DNA from: Flavobacterium ajazii
Lineage (GTDB): Bacteria > Bacteroidota > Bacteroidia > Flavobacteriales > Flavobacteriaceae
Length of the DNA: 64,000 nt
Direction of reading: 5' to 3'
Assembly: GCF_010614725.1 (NCBI RefSeq)
Contig: NZ_JAAEHL010000007.1
Span: 298,156 to 362,155, forward strand
Shown here: piece by piece, positions 9,348 to 18,326 of the stretch
Layout: the number at the start of each line of letters is the position of its first letter
Numbering within the stretch: position 1 is the stretch's first letter
The notes under the pieces: model-generated
Databases searched by the model: none
Told to the model about the DNA's origin: nothing
What the model saw: only the letters and a program-made list of their open reading frames with translations
Position numbers and translations under genes: made by a program

Positions 9348-10757
9348 TTAATTATTTTGCTGCAAATCAGGAGCATAATCAAAGTAGCTCTCTGCAAAAG
9401 GAAACTGATAACGGTTTCCGTTTGGTTCAAGGGTAAAAGTCTCAGTTAAATACTTGTGTGTAATTGTTTTTGCAAAACGAGAGTCTTTGTTAAGACGTTT
9501 TAAATCAAACCATCTGAAACCGCCTCTGCACATTAATTCTCTTCGGCGTTCTGCCAAAACTTTTACCAGTGCATCATTGGCATCAACGGCTGTTAAGTCT
9601 GTATAATCTGCTGCTTTGAAACGGCTTTTTCTAACGGTATTAATGGTTGTCATAGCTGCTGCAGTACTTCCTGCTCTTGCTTCGCACTCTGCTTTTATCA
9701 TATACATTTCAGGAACTGTAGGCCCTGCATTTCTTCCATCTCCTGTTAAAAGTTCTTTACAGTATGCCCTTCCTTGCGGGATAGATCCCCAGGTCATCGT
9801 ATTTAGAGATCTGGTATACAACTGATATCTTAAATCATTAGGATCAAAAGAATTCAGTAATTCGTCACTTAGCGATAAAACCAAAGGCGAATACATATAA
9901 CTATTAGATTGTTTAGATAATATGATTTCTGAGTCCTGATACGTTTTTGGCCATGAATAATCTCCTAAACTTGCATAATCTTCTAAGTTCAATAATTTAT
10001 TTTGTAAAGCTAAAGCCGCTTCTGCATTTTGTTGTGCTTCAGGATATTTCCCCATATACAAATAGGTTCTTGCCAAAAGTCCGTAAGCCGAAGCTTTTGA
10101 AGAAAAACCAACATTTCTGCCTGAATTAACCGGTTTTAATCCCGAAGCAATTGCCTCCGTTAAATCCTTTTCAATAAGATCGTAAATCTGCTTAACAGTC
10201 GCTCTGGTAATGTTTTGATCCACCGTAGGTGTAGTAAACATAGGCACTCCCAAGTCGGTTCCTGATGTTGCAGGATCGTATGCTTTCCCAAAAGTATTTA
10301 CTAATGTCAGATAAATAAAAGCTCTGTGTACCTGTGCTTCTCCTTTTATAGCCAGACGTTCTGCATCTGTACCGTTTGTGCTGGACATTACTTCAGAAAT
10401 AACAATGTTGCAGGTGTACAATGCTGAATACAACGCATTCATATCACTGTCAGTTTCTCCAACCGGAATGATTTCATCAGCCCACTTATAGGTTTGTACA
10501 AATGGTCTGTAATATAATGAACTTCCATAATACTTATCAAAATAAGCTGCATGATCATCTCTCATGACAATATCGTCTGAGGCTACATCAACCAGGCTAT
10601 ATGTTATATTAAACTTACTGGCTCCCTGCAAAAGATACCTGTAATTGGCCATTTCTTTCGGAATAAGTTTTCCTTCTGTCTGTATGTCTACATAATTATC
10701 GCAGCTTGTAAAAAGTGCCGATAAAATACCTATATATATTAAATACTTTTTCATCAT
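9348..10757 (-). CDS. SusD/RagB-like outer-membrane nutrient-binding lipoprotein
   Basis: This 469-aa lipoprotein has Cys19 in LFTSCDNYVD as the likely lipidation site. It has the SusD pattern: N-terminal helical TPR-like region, the VHRAFIYLTLVNTFGKAYDP segment typical of the family, and a C-terminal ERRRELMCRGGFRWFDLKR motif. SusD proteins cap the SusC porin and bind the imported ligand at the surface. It begins 8 bp after susC, so the two form one unit. At 469 residues it is on the short side for glycan SusDs and resembles those paired with TlpA proteins. Confidence 0.95.
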   Translation of the reverse strand: MMKKYLIYIGILSALFTSCDNYVDIQTEGKLIPKEMANYRYLLQGASKFNITYSLVDVASDDIVMRDDHAAYFDKYYGSSLYYRPFVQTYKWADEIIPVGETDSDMNALYSALYTCNIVISEVMSSTNGTDAERLAIKGEAQVHRAFIYLTLVNTFGKAYDPATSGTDLGVPMFTTPTVDQNITRATVKQIYDLIEKDLTEAIASGLKPVNSGRNVGFSSKASAYGLLARTYLYMGKYPEAQQNAEAALALQNKLLNLEDYASLGDYSWPKTYQDSEIILSKQSNSYMYSPLVLSLSDELLNSFDPNDLRYQLYTRSLNTMTWGSIPQGRAYCKELLTGDGRNAGPTVPEMYMIKAECEARAGSTAAAMTTINTVRKSRFKAADYTDLTAVDANDALVKVLAERRRELMCRGGFRWFDLKRLNKDSRFAKTITHKYLTETFTLEPNGNRYQFPFAESYFDYAPDLQQNN

Positions 10758-10765
10758 TTCAGCTT

Positions 10766-13700
10766 TTAAAAATTAAAATTGAATCCTACTGAATACAATG
10801 CCGTTGGCGGTAACTTCATCGTTTTACCTGTGTAAGGAAGGAAATCAGGATCTAAATTATCATTGTTTTTTCTCCAGATAATTCCAAGATTTCTGGCCGA
10901 ACAGGTTAAAGATGCACTATCAATAAAAGTATTTGCAAATAAATTAGTCAAATCATATTTTAATGAAACTTCTTTAAAACGAATATGATCTCCGTCAATC
11001 ACACGATTATCACTAAATACATAACGTGCATAGCTGTAACCTCCCATTCCTCTTACACCCGGAACATTTGTTGTAGCCTCATCTCCCGGATTTCTCCATC
11101 TCTGATCAATTTCTGCATTTAAATCGTATGCGCCAAAAGTTCCATATCTGGTAACATAACTGTTGAATGCCGGTTTAAACAATACATAATCTAATTTGTA
11201 AGTCGCTAATAAGTAAAGAGATAATTTTTTATACGTAACATTAGCACTTAAACTTCCGTAGTATTTTGGTGTAGAAGTTCCCATATATTTCATGTCTTCG
11301 ATGTCTTTCAAAGCCGTATTCGATTGTACAATGTTACCGTCTTTGTCATACACCTGAACAGATCCTGAGGAATTTAATCCTGCATTTCTAAAGGCAAAAA
11401 TACTGTTGACCCCATAACCTACAATTGGAGGTGTACTTCCTGTTCCATTTAGATATAGCGAATAATTGGTATATCTTGAATCTGTAACTTCATTGGTATT
11501 GTATGATGTTACTAAAGTCATATCCAATCCAAAATCTTTCGATTTAACTAATACTCCTGTTAAATTTAAATCGATACCATGGCTTTTCAGCGTTGATGTA
11601 TTTCTTACTAAAGTGTTATTTGGGATTCCATAAAACGGTGAAACCGGAAAATCCTGAATTAAATCCCTGCTGTCTTTTTGGTAATATTCTACAGTTCCGT
11701 TTAAACGATAATTAAGAACACTAAAATCAAGACCAAAGTTCATGATTCCTGTTTTTTCCCATCTTAAAGAAGGATTAGCAGCTGCTGAAACAAAAGCATA
11801 TGGCTGTTGCGAAAAAGTATCAACATCTGCCAAAGATATATTCGTAAAAGGGAATGTGGTCAAACTAATGTTTCCGTTGTAACCATAACTCGCCCTGAAA
11901 CTTAAATTATCAATTGCCTTAACACCTTTCATGAAATCCTCTTTAATGATATTCCATTTAAAACCTGTTGACCACAAAGGTGTTCTTCTGTATCTTTTAT
12001 CAACCCCAAAGTTGTTGTAATCATCTAAACGGGCACTTCCTGAAACGGTATATCGGTCAGCATACGTATAAGAAGCATTTCCGTAGTAAGATAAAAAACG
12101 ACGAGTCTGGCTTTTTAAGGTATTATTGTAACCAATAGTTTGTGCATAACCATAAATTGTATTAGGCGTATTGGAAGGAAGATCTATGGAAGTCTGAGAG
12201 TTTTCATTATAACCGTATAATGTTCCTCCTTCCTGCATTTCTTTAGTTTCCCTAAACTCAATACCTCCAAGTACGTCGATAGCGTGTTTTTCTGCTAAAA
12301 GATTATTGTAGACCAACTGTCCTCTTCCCGTATAACTATCTTTCTGATATCTTGTGCTTTGGTCGATTCCTCCAACAGGGACTCCATATACCAATTCTCC
12401 TGAACCATTAACAGAAGTATAGCTATTGATAAAATCCCTGACAAAATAGCTGTCTGGATCATTAAATTTTCTGCTGTCAGCATTAGAATGTTCTATAAAA
12501 TAAGTTGCAACTGCATCTAAACCTTTAAATAGTGGCGCTGTAACAGAAATATTAGCGGAGTAATTTTGTTCTTTACTGCCAGTGCCTCCGTAATTTTGCT
12601 CATCCATATAATTGTAAGTCCATGGCAGATATCCCTGACTTTGAAGTCTTTCACTGTCTGCACTGTAAAAACGTCTGTAATACGATACAGAATTTCCGTT
12701 TTCATCCACAATCTGATCGTAAGGTAAAAAAGAAGTTAATGAAGACGCCAAAGGAGATAACCCAAGACCATTTTGATCAAAATTGAAAAAAGATCCTTTC
12801 AAACTTGTATTTACTTTTAAATAATCAAGCAGTTTAAAATCCTGGTTTACTGTAAAAGTCATACGTTTTCCTCCTGTACCAAGAGTTTGTGTTTTTTCGT
12901 TAGAGAAAGAAGCTGAAGTAAAATAGGTATAATCATTTTCTCCTCCGCTGAATGAAAAGTCATAACTTTTGGTCTCAGATGGACGCATAAAATATTTGCT
13001 GATCTGGTCGTAATTATTTCTTCCTCTTAAAATATCCAACTGCGCATTTTTTTCTGCAGTTGTAATCGTGCCTCTTTTTTCCTGAAACATATATTCAACT
13101 CCCTGACTGATTGGTGTCGAATAATAAAGACTTGTTGCAGCTGCAGGGTCGGTAATAATTCCTTTATCAACCAATTCCTGCTCTAAATTTAAAACCTGAG
13201 AAGAATTCATTAAAGGCAAACCTGACAAAGAAGCTTTATTGGCGATTCCGTAATTTTGAGAAGCACTGAATCTTGTTTTTCCTCTCTTTCCTTTTTTAGT
13301 TTCGATTACCATAACCCCATTGGCAGATCTTGCACCGTAAATAGAAGCCGCTGCAGCATCTTTCAAAAAGGTAATTTTTTCGATGTCTTTTGGATTCAGG
13401 GTTCTAATATCCAATTCAGTCGGAGTGCCGTCTAAAATAATCAATGGCATATCATTGGCACCACTCGTAGCATATGTAGACTGGCCTCTGATTCTGAAGT
13501 TATAGCTTGAAATCCCCGCCGCATCGCCGTATAAATTTCCGTAAACAAACGTATTATCAGAATCCATTACGTCGATTGCCAAACCCGCAACCTGACCTTC
13601 CAGCTGGTGCATTACGTTTGATACCGGGATTTTCTCCAGTTCTTTTGCTGTAATCGTAGACACAGAACCTGTAGAACGTGTTTTCGCAATTTTCTGGTAA

Positions 13701-14371
13701 CCGTTGTTTACAACAATTTCGCTCATTACCGAGATTTTCTCGTTAGCTATTACTGTTACACTGGACCGACCGTCAAGGTTTACTTTTGTCGTTTCAATAG
13801 TTAACCCTGAAGTTTCGATAACAGCATTTGACGGTACGTTGTGTAAAACAAAACTTCCGTCAAAGTCGGTTACTGCCCCAATTCTGGTACCTACAACCCA
13901 AACGTTTACACCCGGGTAAGGCTCATTTTTAGAGTTAATCACCTTTCCTTTTACATCTATAGAACCTGTTGTTATTGCTGCTTTATCATCTGAACTGGCA
14001 GACGTTACCACAATTGTTTTGTCCTGAATGGTAAAACTAAAAGGCTGTCCGGCAAAAAGAATCCCTAAGGCTTCCGAAACAGATTTTCTCTGAATATTTA
14101 AATTTACAGGTTTGGCATTCTCTAAAATTTTGACATTATAAAAGAACACATAACCTGTCTGTTTTGTAATATTATCAAATACTTTTTTAAACGTAAGACT
14201 GGTTCCCTCAATGGTTACCGTTTTACTATTTTGCGCTACAGCTGTAAACGCAAAAAGCATAAATAATATAAGGTATAATTTTTTCAAATTATCTGTTGTT
14301 TTTGACCTGAACTTTGCCTTACTGGCATAATTCTGATCGTGACTTAATTTTTGATTAGTAAAAAATTTCAT
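10766..14371 (-). CDS. SusC/RagA-like TonB-dependent receptor with STN domain
   Basis: The 1201-aa outer-membrane transporter has an unusually long, basic N-region before the signal core, with cleavage near TAVAQ47. An STN (secretin/TonB N-terminal) domain follows at about 50-120, then a carboxypeptidase-like regulatory domain (about 138-215), the plug (SusC signature LIILDGTPTELDIRTLNPKDIEKI and SIYGARSANGVMVIETKKG), and a beta-barrel ending in VGFNFNF. The STN domain is the part that contacts a FecR anti-sigma factor, and fecR and an ECF sigma gene lie directly upstream. Transport and transcription are therefore probably coupled. The ligand is unknown; no degradative glycosidase is adjacent. 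Confidence 0.95.
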   Translation of the reverse strand: MKFFTNQKLSHDQNYASKAKFRSKTTDNLKKLYLILFMLFAFTAVAQNSKTVTIEGTSLTFKKVFDNITKQTGYVFFYNVKILENAKPVNLNIQRKSVSEALGILFAGQPFSFTIQDKTIVVTSASSDDKAAITTGSIDVKGKVINSKNEPYPGVNVWVVGTRIGAVTDFDGSFVLHNVPSNAVIETSGLTIETTKVNLDGRSSVTVIANEKISVMSEIVVNNGYQKIAKTRSTGSVSTITAKELEKIPVSNVMHQLEGQVAGLAIDVMDSDNTFVYGNLYGDAAGISSYNFRIRGQSTYATSGANDMPLIILDGTPTELDIRTLNPKDIEKITFLKDAAAASIYGARSANGVMVIETKKGKRGKTRFSASQNYGIANKASLSGLPLMNSSQVLNLEQELVDKGIITDPAAATSLYYSTPISQGVEYMFQEKRGTITTAEKNAQLDILRGRNNYDQISKYFMRPSETKSYDFSFSGGENDYTYFTSASFSNEKTQTLGTGGKRMTFTVNQDFKLLDYLKVNTSLKGSFFNFDQNGLGLSPLASSLTSFLPYDQIVDENGNSVSYYRRFYSADSERLQSQGYLPWTYNYMDEQNYGGTGSKEQNYSANISVTAPLFKGLDAVATYFIEHSNADSRKFNDPDSYFVRDFINSYTSVNGSGELVYGVPVGGIDQSTRYQKDSYTGRGQLVYNNLLAEKHAIDVLGGIEFRETKEMQEGGTLYGYNENSQTSIDLPSNTPNTIYGYAQTIGYNNTLKSQTRRFLSYYGNASYTYADRYTVSGSARLDDYNNFGVDKRYRRTPLWSTGFKWNIIKEDFMKGVKAIDNLSFRASYGYNGNISLTTFPFTNISLADVDTFSQQPYAFVSAAANPSLRWEKTGIMNFGLDFSVLNYRLNGTVEYYQKDSRDLIQDFPVSPFYGIPNNTLVRNTSTLKSHGIDLNLTGVLVKSKDFGLDMTLVTSYNTNEVTDSRYTNYSLYLNGTGSTPPIVGYGVNSIFAFRNAGLNSSGSVQVYDKDGNIVQSNTALKDIEDMKYMGTSTPKYYGSLSANVTYKKLSLYLLATYKLDYVLFKPAFNSYVTRYGTFGAYDLNAEIDQRWRNPGDEATTNVPGVRGMGGYSYARYVFSDNRVIDGDHIRFKEVSLKYDLTNLFANTFIDSASLTCSARNLGIIWRKNNDNLDPDFLPYTGKTMKLPPTALYSVGFNFNF

Positions 14372-14433
14372 TACTTTTGAATCGGCTGGTTAATAATAGG
14401 ATCGGTTAAAAATTTTATTAAGAACTTCGCTGT

Positions 14434-14470
14434 AAATACCCAGGGCGCGGGAACGCTTTGGGTATTTTTT
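14434..14470 (-). other. Stem-loop in the fecR-susC gap
   Basis: AAATACCCA (14434-14442) pairs with TGGGTATTT (14459-14467) around a GC-rich 16-nt loop. The run of six T's is on the plus-strand side, and the minus-strand read-through has only TTTA after the stem, so termination of fecR transcripts may be partial. It separates the sigma/anti-sigma genes from susC. Confidence 0.55.
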
Positions 14471-14495
14471 ATTTAGCGGTTCTTGTTTCACATTC

Positions 14496-15635
14496 TTACT
14501 GTGTCACAATCACCTCCTTTCCTGAAATTTTAAAGTGAATATCTTTGCTTTCAAGCATTTTTAATACCTGATTTAATTTTAGGTCTTTTTGGATCGCACC
14601 TTCAAAACGCTCATCCGGAATTTTGCCTTTATAAATCACATCAACATCGTACCATCTTTCGATTTCACGCATGATTTCATCATATCTGGCATTTTCAAAA
14701 TAGAACAATCTGTTTTTCCAGGCTACAGCCAATTCTGTATTGACTTCTTTGGTACGCATCGAATGTTTATCAGGAGAAACCACAACCTGCTGTCCCGGTT
14801 TTACCAGTGATGAATTGCTTCCTTCGGTAATTTTAATTTTTCCTTCCAGTAAAGTAGTTTTTAAAACCGGCTCATTTTCATAAGCTCTAACATTGAAATG
14901 TGTTCCCAAAACCTCAACTTCCTGATTATTCGAAAATACTTTAAAAGGCATTTTTGCATTATGAGCCACTTCAAAATAAGCTTCACCGGTTAACACCACT
15001 GTTCTTTCTGTTCCTTCAAAATAAGTTGGGTATTTTAATGATGAGCCGGCGTTCATCCAGACGTTTGTTCCGTCCGGAAGTGCAATCTGAAACGTTCTTC
15101 CGTTTGGAGTAATCAATGTATTATAAGCCGCTTTTCTGTCGTGCTGACCATTTTCTTCATAACGAATCTGTCCGTCTTTATCTTTGGTAATAACAACATT
15201 TTGCTGATTGGCTACAACACCATTTTTCTGGTCGTTCAAAACTACTTTTGAACCATCAGCCAATGTCAGTATAATATCATTACTGTTCTTTTTTTCTTTT
15301 TCAACAACTCCGTTATCAGTTACAGGAACTGCATTTTGGATTGTTGTTTTAGTTTGGGTAAAATATCCAATTCCGATAAATAAAATTACAGCTGCTGCAA
15401 TGGCATATTTGTAGTAAGGTCTTATGCGTGTTTGAGGAGTAATAATTTCATTAATATTTTTCCATGCTCTGTCAAGATCGATTTCCTGAGGCTGAAGATC
15501 GGTTTGATAGTTTTTTTGTACTCTTTCAAAATATTCCCTGTTTGAGTCAGACTCATTGTACCATGCAGCAAAAACTGATTCTTCTTCGGGGCTGAGAGTA
15601 TCGTTGATTTTCTTTATGATCAGATTAAATTCCAT
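14496..15635 (-). CDS. FecR-family anti-sigma factor
   Basis: The 379-aa membrane protein has a cytoplasmic anti-sigma N-terminus (about 1-72, with the DRAWKNI region) and a single transmembrane helix at about 75-93. The FecR domain lies at about 165-265 (LPDGTNVWMNAGSSLKYP, GEAYFEVAHN), followed by a C-terminal STN-like DUF4974 domain (about 305-378). FecR proteins hold an ECF sigma factor until the cognate TonB-dependent receptor signals through its STN domain. Order sigma-fecR-susC with the same strand matches the classical arrangement. Confidence 0.95.
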   Translation of the reverse strand: MEFNLIIKKINDTLSPEEESVFAAWYNESDSNREYFERVQKNYQTDLQPQEIDLDRAWKNINEIITPQTRIRPYYKYAIAAAVILFIGIGYFTQTKTTIQNAVPVTDNGVVEKEKKNSNDIILTLADGSKVVLNDQKNGVVANQQNVVITKDKDGQIRYEENGQHDRKAAYNTLITPNGRTFQIALPDGTNVWMNAGSSLKYPTYFEGTERTVVLTGEAYFEVAHNAKMPFKVFSNNQEVEVLGTHFNVRAYENEPVLKTTLLEGKIKITEGSNSSLVKPGQQVVVSPDKHSMRTKEVNTELAVAWKNRLFYFENARYDEIMREIERWYDVDVIYKGKIPDERFEGAIQKDLKLNQVLKMLESKDIHFKISGKEVIVTQ

Positions 15636-15769
15636 TTTGAGAATTCGTTTAAATTAACAATTACCTGATGTAATTTATAACTAAGACAATCGGATTCTAT
15701 AAATGGGTGACAAAAGTTTAAGAAAAAATAAAGAAAAAATTAAATTTCCTATAAAGAGGAATAATTTTC

Positions 15770-16333
15770 TTACTGTTTAATTGAAAGCAATGCCAAAATC
15801 ACAACCAAAGACTGACCGATTTTAGTTTTAGCTCTTTGAAGCTGAGTCTTTACCGTATTGACAGAAATGCCCAGCTCATCAGCGATTTCATTATAACTGT
15901 AGTTTTCAATAAATTTTAATTTAAAAACCTGCTGCATACTTTCAGGAAAAGTGGCAATGATTTTTAAAATCTGATTGTATAGGATGTTTTTTTCTTCATC
16001 AGAAATCAAATCCAGATCTTCATCCAGAATAAGCATAGAGTTTAAATCTATTAAATTCAAATCGTCTGTGACTTTGACCGCTTTTAGGTAATTGATGCAT
16101 CGGTTACGAACCATTGCAAACAAATAGGCTTTTAACGAAGTTTTAATTTCAATGTCTTTTGCGTTTTCCCATAATGCAATAAATACTTCCTGTACTACAT
16201 CTTCACTCGCCTGCTGATCAAACAGAAAATTGTTAGCATACAGAACCAGCCCTTTATAAAAATGATTAAAGACATTTTTATAAACGGTTTTATTTTGTTT
16301 TTGGAGTTCTTCTAAGGCGATATTTATTTCCAA
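15770..16333 (-). CDS. ECF RNA polymerase sigma factor (FecI/RpoE-like)
   Basis: A 187-aa sigma-70 family protein with region 2 (QASEDVVQEVFIALWENAKDI) and region 4 (NYSYNEIADELGISVNTVKTQLQRAKTKI). The length and organisation match the Bacteroidota FecI-type ECF sigma factors that drive susC/susD expression after a signal relayed by FecR. fecR follows 134 bp downstream. A near-consensus housekeeping promoter lies just upstream at 16368-16398. Confidence 0.95.
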   Translation of the reverse strand: MEINIALEELQKQNKTVYKNVFNHFYKGLVLYANNFLFDQQASEDVVQEVFIALWENAKDIEIKTSLKAYLFAMVRNRCINYLKAVKVTDDLNLIDLNSMLILDEDLDLISDEEKNILYNQILKIIATFPESMQQVFKLKFIENYSYNEIADELGISVNTVKTQLQRAKTKIGQSLVVILALLSIKQ

Positions 16334-16367
16334 AATAAAAACTAAACGCTAATTAATTGTAAAAAAA

Positions 16368-16398
16368 CAAAACTATATAAATTTAGGTTATCTTCAAA
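16368..16398 (-). promoter_or_regulatory. Bacteroidota housekeeping promoter for the ECF sigma gene
   Basis: Read on the minus strand, TTTG (complement of 16395-16398), 19 nt, then TAGTTTTG (complement of 16368-16375) is an exact fit to the Bacteroidota -33 TTTG / -7 TAnnTTTG consensus. It lies 35 bp upstream of the ATG at 16333. In the remaining gap up to the hxlR gene (16399-16609) I see nothing else. Confidence 0.7.
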
Positions 16399-16609
16399 TA
16401 TCCATCAAATTTCTTTGAATACTATCAAAAAATACAATCTAAAATGGCCGATATTTAATAAATAGTAAAAAAAGAAGATTTAAATTATTATAAAAAAAGA
16501 ATATTAGTACTAATCTTACGCTCTTAAATCGTGTTCTAAACTACTATTTTTTTATCAAATAATTCAAAATCATCCGTGAGTGGTAATAATATACGTTTAT
16601 ATACGGAAT

Positions 16610-16981
16610 CTATTGATTTCCAGATTCGTTATGAAGCGCATTCCTGTACGCTGTACCCCATTTGGCAATTTCGTCAATAATTGGAGCCAGGGTTTTTCCA
16701 TAATCTGTCATTTCGTACTCTACTGTTACCGGCTTTGTATTGAGCACAGTACGGCTAATTAAATGGTTCATTTCCATATCCTGTAATTCTTTCGAGAGCA
16801 TTTTTGCCCCGATACCGTCAACTTCTCTTAGCAAATCCATAAACCGAAGCTTATCGCCTTGCAGAAGTGTACCCAGAATATGAAACTTCCATTTACCGGA
16901 TAGAAGCTCCATCGTGTCTTTGATTGCTAAAATTCTTCCTTTGCAAATAGCTGAATTATTGAGAATTGGCTCTTTTTTCAT
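16610..16981 (-). CDS. HxlR-family winged-helix transcriptional regulator
   Basis: This HxlR-type regulator is about 123 aa. The family signature LLSGKWKFHILGTLLQG is followed by the recognition region RFMDLLREVDGIGAKMLSKELQDME and the wing around TVEYEMTDYGKTLAPI. A single cysteine near the N-terminus (NSAICKGR) is where redox- or electrophile-sensing HxlR proteins carry theirs. An ATG at 16996 is possible, but the promoter at 17010-17041 would leave almost no leader, so MKKEP at 16981 is preferred. It is divergent from a DsbA-fold gene, with tandem palindromes in the shared intergenic region, so it probably regulates both itself and that gene. Confidence 0.9.
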   Translation of the reverse strand: MKKEPILNNSAICKGRILAIKDTMELLSGKWKFHILGTLLQGDKLRFMDLLREVDGIGAKMLSKELQDMEMNHLISRTVLNTKPVTVEYEMTDYGKTLAPIIDEIAKWGTAYRNALHNESGNQ

Positions 16982-17009
16982 TCTAATAATGTTCATTAAA
17001 ATTATGCTG

Positions 17010-17041
17010 CAAAATTATACATTCCAAAAATGGTTTCCAAA
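17010..17041 (-). promoter_or_regulatory. hxlR promoter overlapped by operator
   Basis: On the minus strand, TTTG (complement of 17038-17041), 20 nt, then TAATTTTG (complement of 17010-17017) matches the Bacteroidota promoter consensus. The -33 element lies inside the first GTTTCCAAAAGGAAA palindrome, which would let bound HxlR repress its own gene. Confidence 0.6.
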
Positions 17042-17065
17042 AGGAAAGCAGTTTCCAAAAGGAAA
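17033..17065. promoter_or_regulatory. Tandem palindromic operators, probable HxlR binding sites
   Basis: GTTTCCAAAAGGAAA occurs twice, at 17033-17047 and 17051-17065, offset 18 bp. Each is a dyad TTTCC-AAAA-GGAAA. A degenerate third unit (attccaaaaatgg) begins at 17021. Their position between the divergent genes, over the hxlR -33 box, points to binding by the adjacent HxlR protein. Confidence 0.65.
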
Positions 17066-17094
17066 CTAATAGCAATTATAAACTTACTACAGTT

Positions 17095-17102
17095 TAGCTT
17101 TG
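17095..17102 (+). promoter_or_regulatory. Candidate -7 box of the SpxH-like gene
   Basis: TAGCTTTG fits TAnnTTTG and lies 18 bp before the ATG at 17120. No clear TTTG -33 box is seen at the right spacing, so activity may depend on the upstream operators. Confidence 0.4.
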
Positions 17103-17119
17103 CATTATATTTTTTCGAA

Positions 17120-18145
17120 ATGAATAAAAGTAAACTAACCCTCTTCCTGTTTTTGCTTGCTTCTATTTACAATTGTACAGGCCAGAAAGACAATACTAAA
17201 AAACACATTAAAATGACAAACGAAACAACAAACAATAATCCGTTACTGTGTGATCCTGCAGAAGGAATCTGTGGTATTCCGGATACTGCTGTAAAATCAG
17301 ATTTTGCTATTCAGAAAACAGACAAAAAACCGCTAAAAGTAATTTACTTCACAGATCCAATCTGCTCTTCCTGCTGGGGAATCGAACCGCAACTTAGAAA
17401 ATTAAAACTGGAATATGGCAGCCATATTGAAATTGAGTATCACATGGGCGGACTGCTGCCGGACTGGAGTTACAACAGCGGAGGTATCAGCAAACCATCT
17501 GACGTGGCGCATCATTGGGACGAAGCAAGTCTTTATTATGATATGCCAATTGACGGTGATGTCTGGCTGGAAGATCCATTGCATTCTTCTTATCCTCCAT
17601 CCATCGCTTTTAAGGCTGCTGAACTTCAAAACCATGAAAAATCCATATTGTTTTTAAGAGCCGTAAGAGAAATGGTTTTTATGGAAAAAAAGAACATTAC
17701 CAAATGGGACCATATTGCCACAGCCGCTAAAAAAACAGGATTGGATGTAAACCAATTAAAAGCTGATTTTGATGGTCAGGCTAAACAATTATTTGAACAG
17801 GATTTAAAACTTGCCAGAGAATTTGGAGTAAGAGGTTTTCCTACCTTATTTTTTGTGAATGATAATGGTGAAAAAGAAGTAGTTTACGGCTCAAAACCTT
17901 ATCCGTTTTATGAAACTGCGATATTAAAATTGTATCCGAAAGCCCTTAAAACAGCATACGATAAAAACTGGGAAACATTATTCTTAAAATACAATTCGCT
18001 TACCGCAAAAGAATTCTCAGAACTATCAGGAACATCAAGAACAGAAAGTGAAAAAGTTTTAAATGATCTTGCCATAAGCGGAAAATTAGAAAAAATGACT
18101 ACCAAAAATGGTTCTTTGTGGACTTTGAAAAGTGCTTCTAATTAA
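17120..18145 (+). CDS. DsbA-fold protein of the SpxH/YjbH-FrnE type
   Basis: The thioredoxin-fold protein (341 aa from the ATG at 17120) has the signature FTDPICSSCWGIEPQLRKL. This resembles the DPxCPECWALEP motif of the SpxH (YjbH) ClpXP-adaptor/DsbA branch more than classical DsbA. The cis-Pro segment is REFGVRGFPTLFFV. The C-terminus (about the last 50 residues) looks like a small winged-helix region (LTAKEFSELSGTSRTESEKVLNDLAISGKLE), as in SpxH. An in-frame ATG at 17030 exists but lies on top of the operators, so it is rejected as the start. The first residues are hydrophobic with SIYNCTGQ, a weak lipoprotein-like signal; an internal ATG at 17213 would give a cytoplasmic form. A thiol-stress role under HxlR control is inferred. 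Confidence 0.8.
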   Translation: MNKSKLTLFLFLLASIYNCTGQKDNTKKHIKMTNETTNNNPLLCDPAEGICGIPDTAVKSDFAIQKTDKKPLKVIYFTDPICSSCWGIEPQLRKLKLEYGSHIEIEYHMGGLLPDWSYNSGGISKPSDVAHHWDEASLYYDMPIDGDVWLEDPLHSSYPPSIAFKAAELQNHEKSILFLRAVREMVFMEKKNITKWDHIATAAKKTGLDVNQLKADFDGQAKQLFEQDLKLAREFGVRGFPTLFFVNDNGEKEVVYGSKPYPFYETAILKLYPKALKTAYDKNWETLFLKYNSLTAKEFSELSGTSRTESEKVLNDLAISGKLEKMTTKNGSLWTLKSASN

Positions 18146-18182
18146 ATACTTTACCCCCGTTGGGTTAAATTAAAATAAGTAT

Positions 18183-18243
18183 CAGGCTCAGCGAAGTAGA
18201 AGCCTTATTAACTCTAAGGAGCTTCGACTCCGCTTAGCCTGAC
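18183..18243. repeat. Intergenic hairpin repeat (family 2, copy A), probable bidirectional terminator
   Basis: CAGGCTCAGCGAAGTAGAAGC and its imperfect complement GGAGCTTCGACTCCGCTTAGCCTG form a long stem. It lies between two convergent genes. A related unit occurs at 34844-34917. Elements of this kind are scattered between genes in flavobacteria; here it is well placed to end both transcripts. Confidence 0.7.
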
Positions 18244-18326
18244 AAACTATTTATCCAGCCTATAATCTTTTGATTTCGTTTGGTAAAAAGTTAAAAAAAC
18301 TCTCGTCACTATTTTTTTCTAGAAAA

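Noticed and set aside
17030..17119. Upstream ATG (17030) as the start of the SpxH-like gene
   Set aside because: The added codons translate the tandem operator palindromes and give a basic, unlikely leader; a -7 box lies between it and the ATG at 17120.
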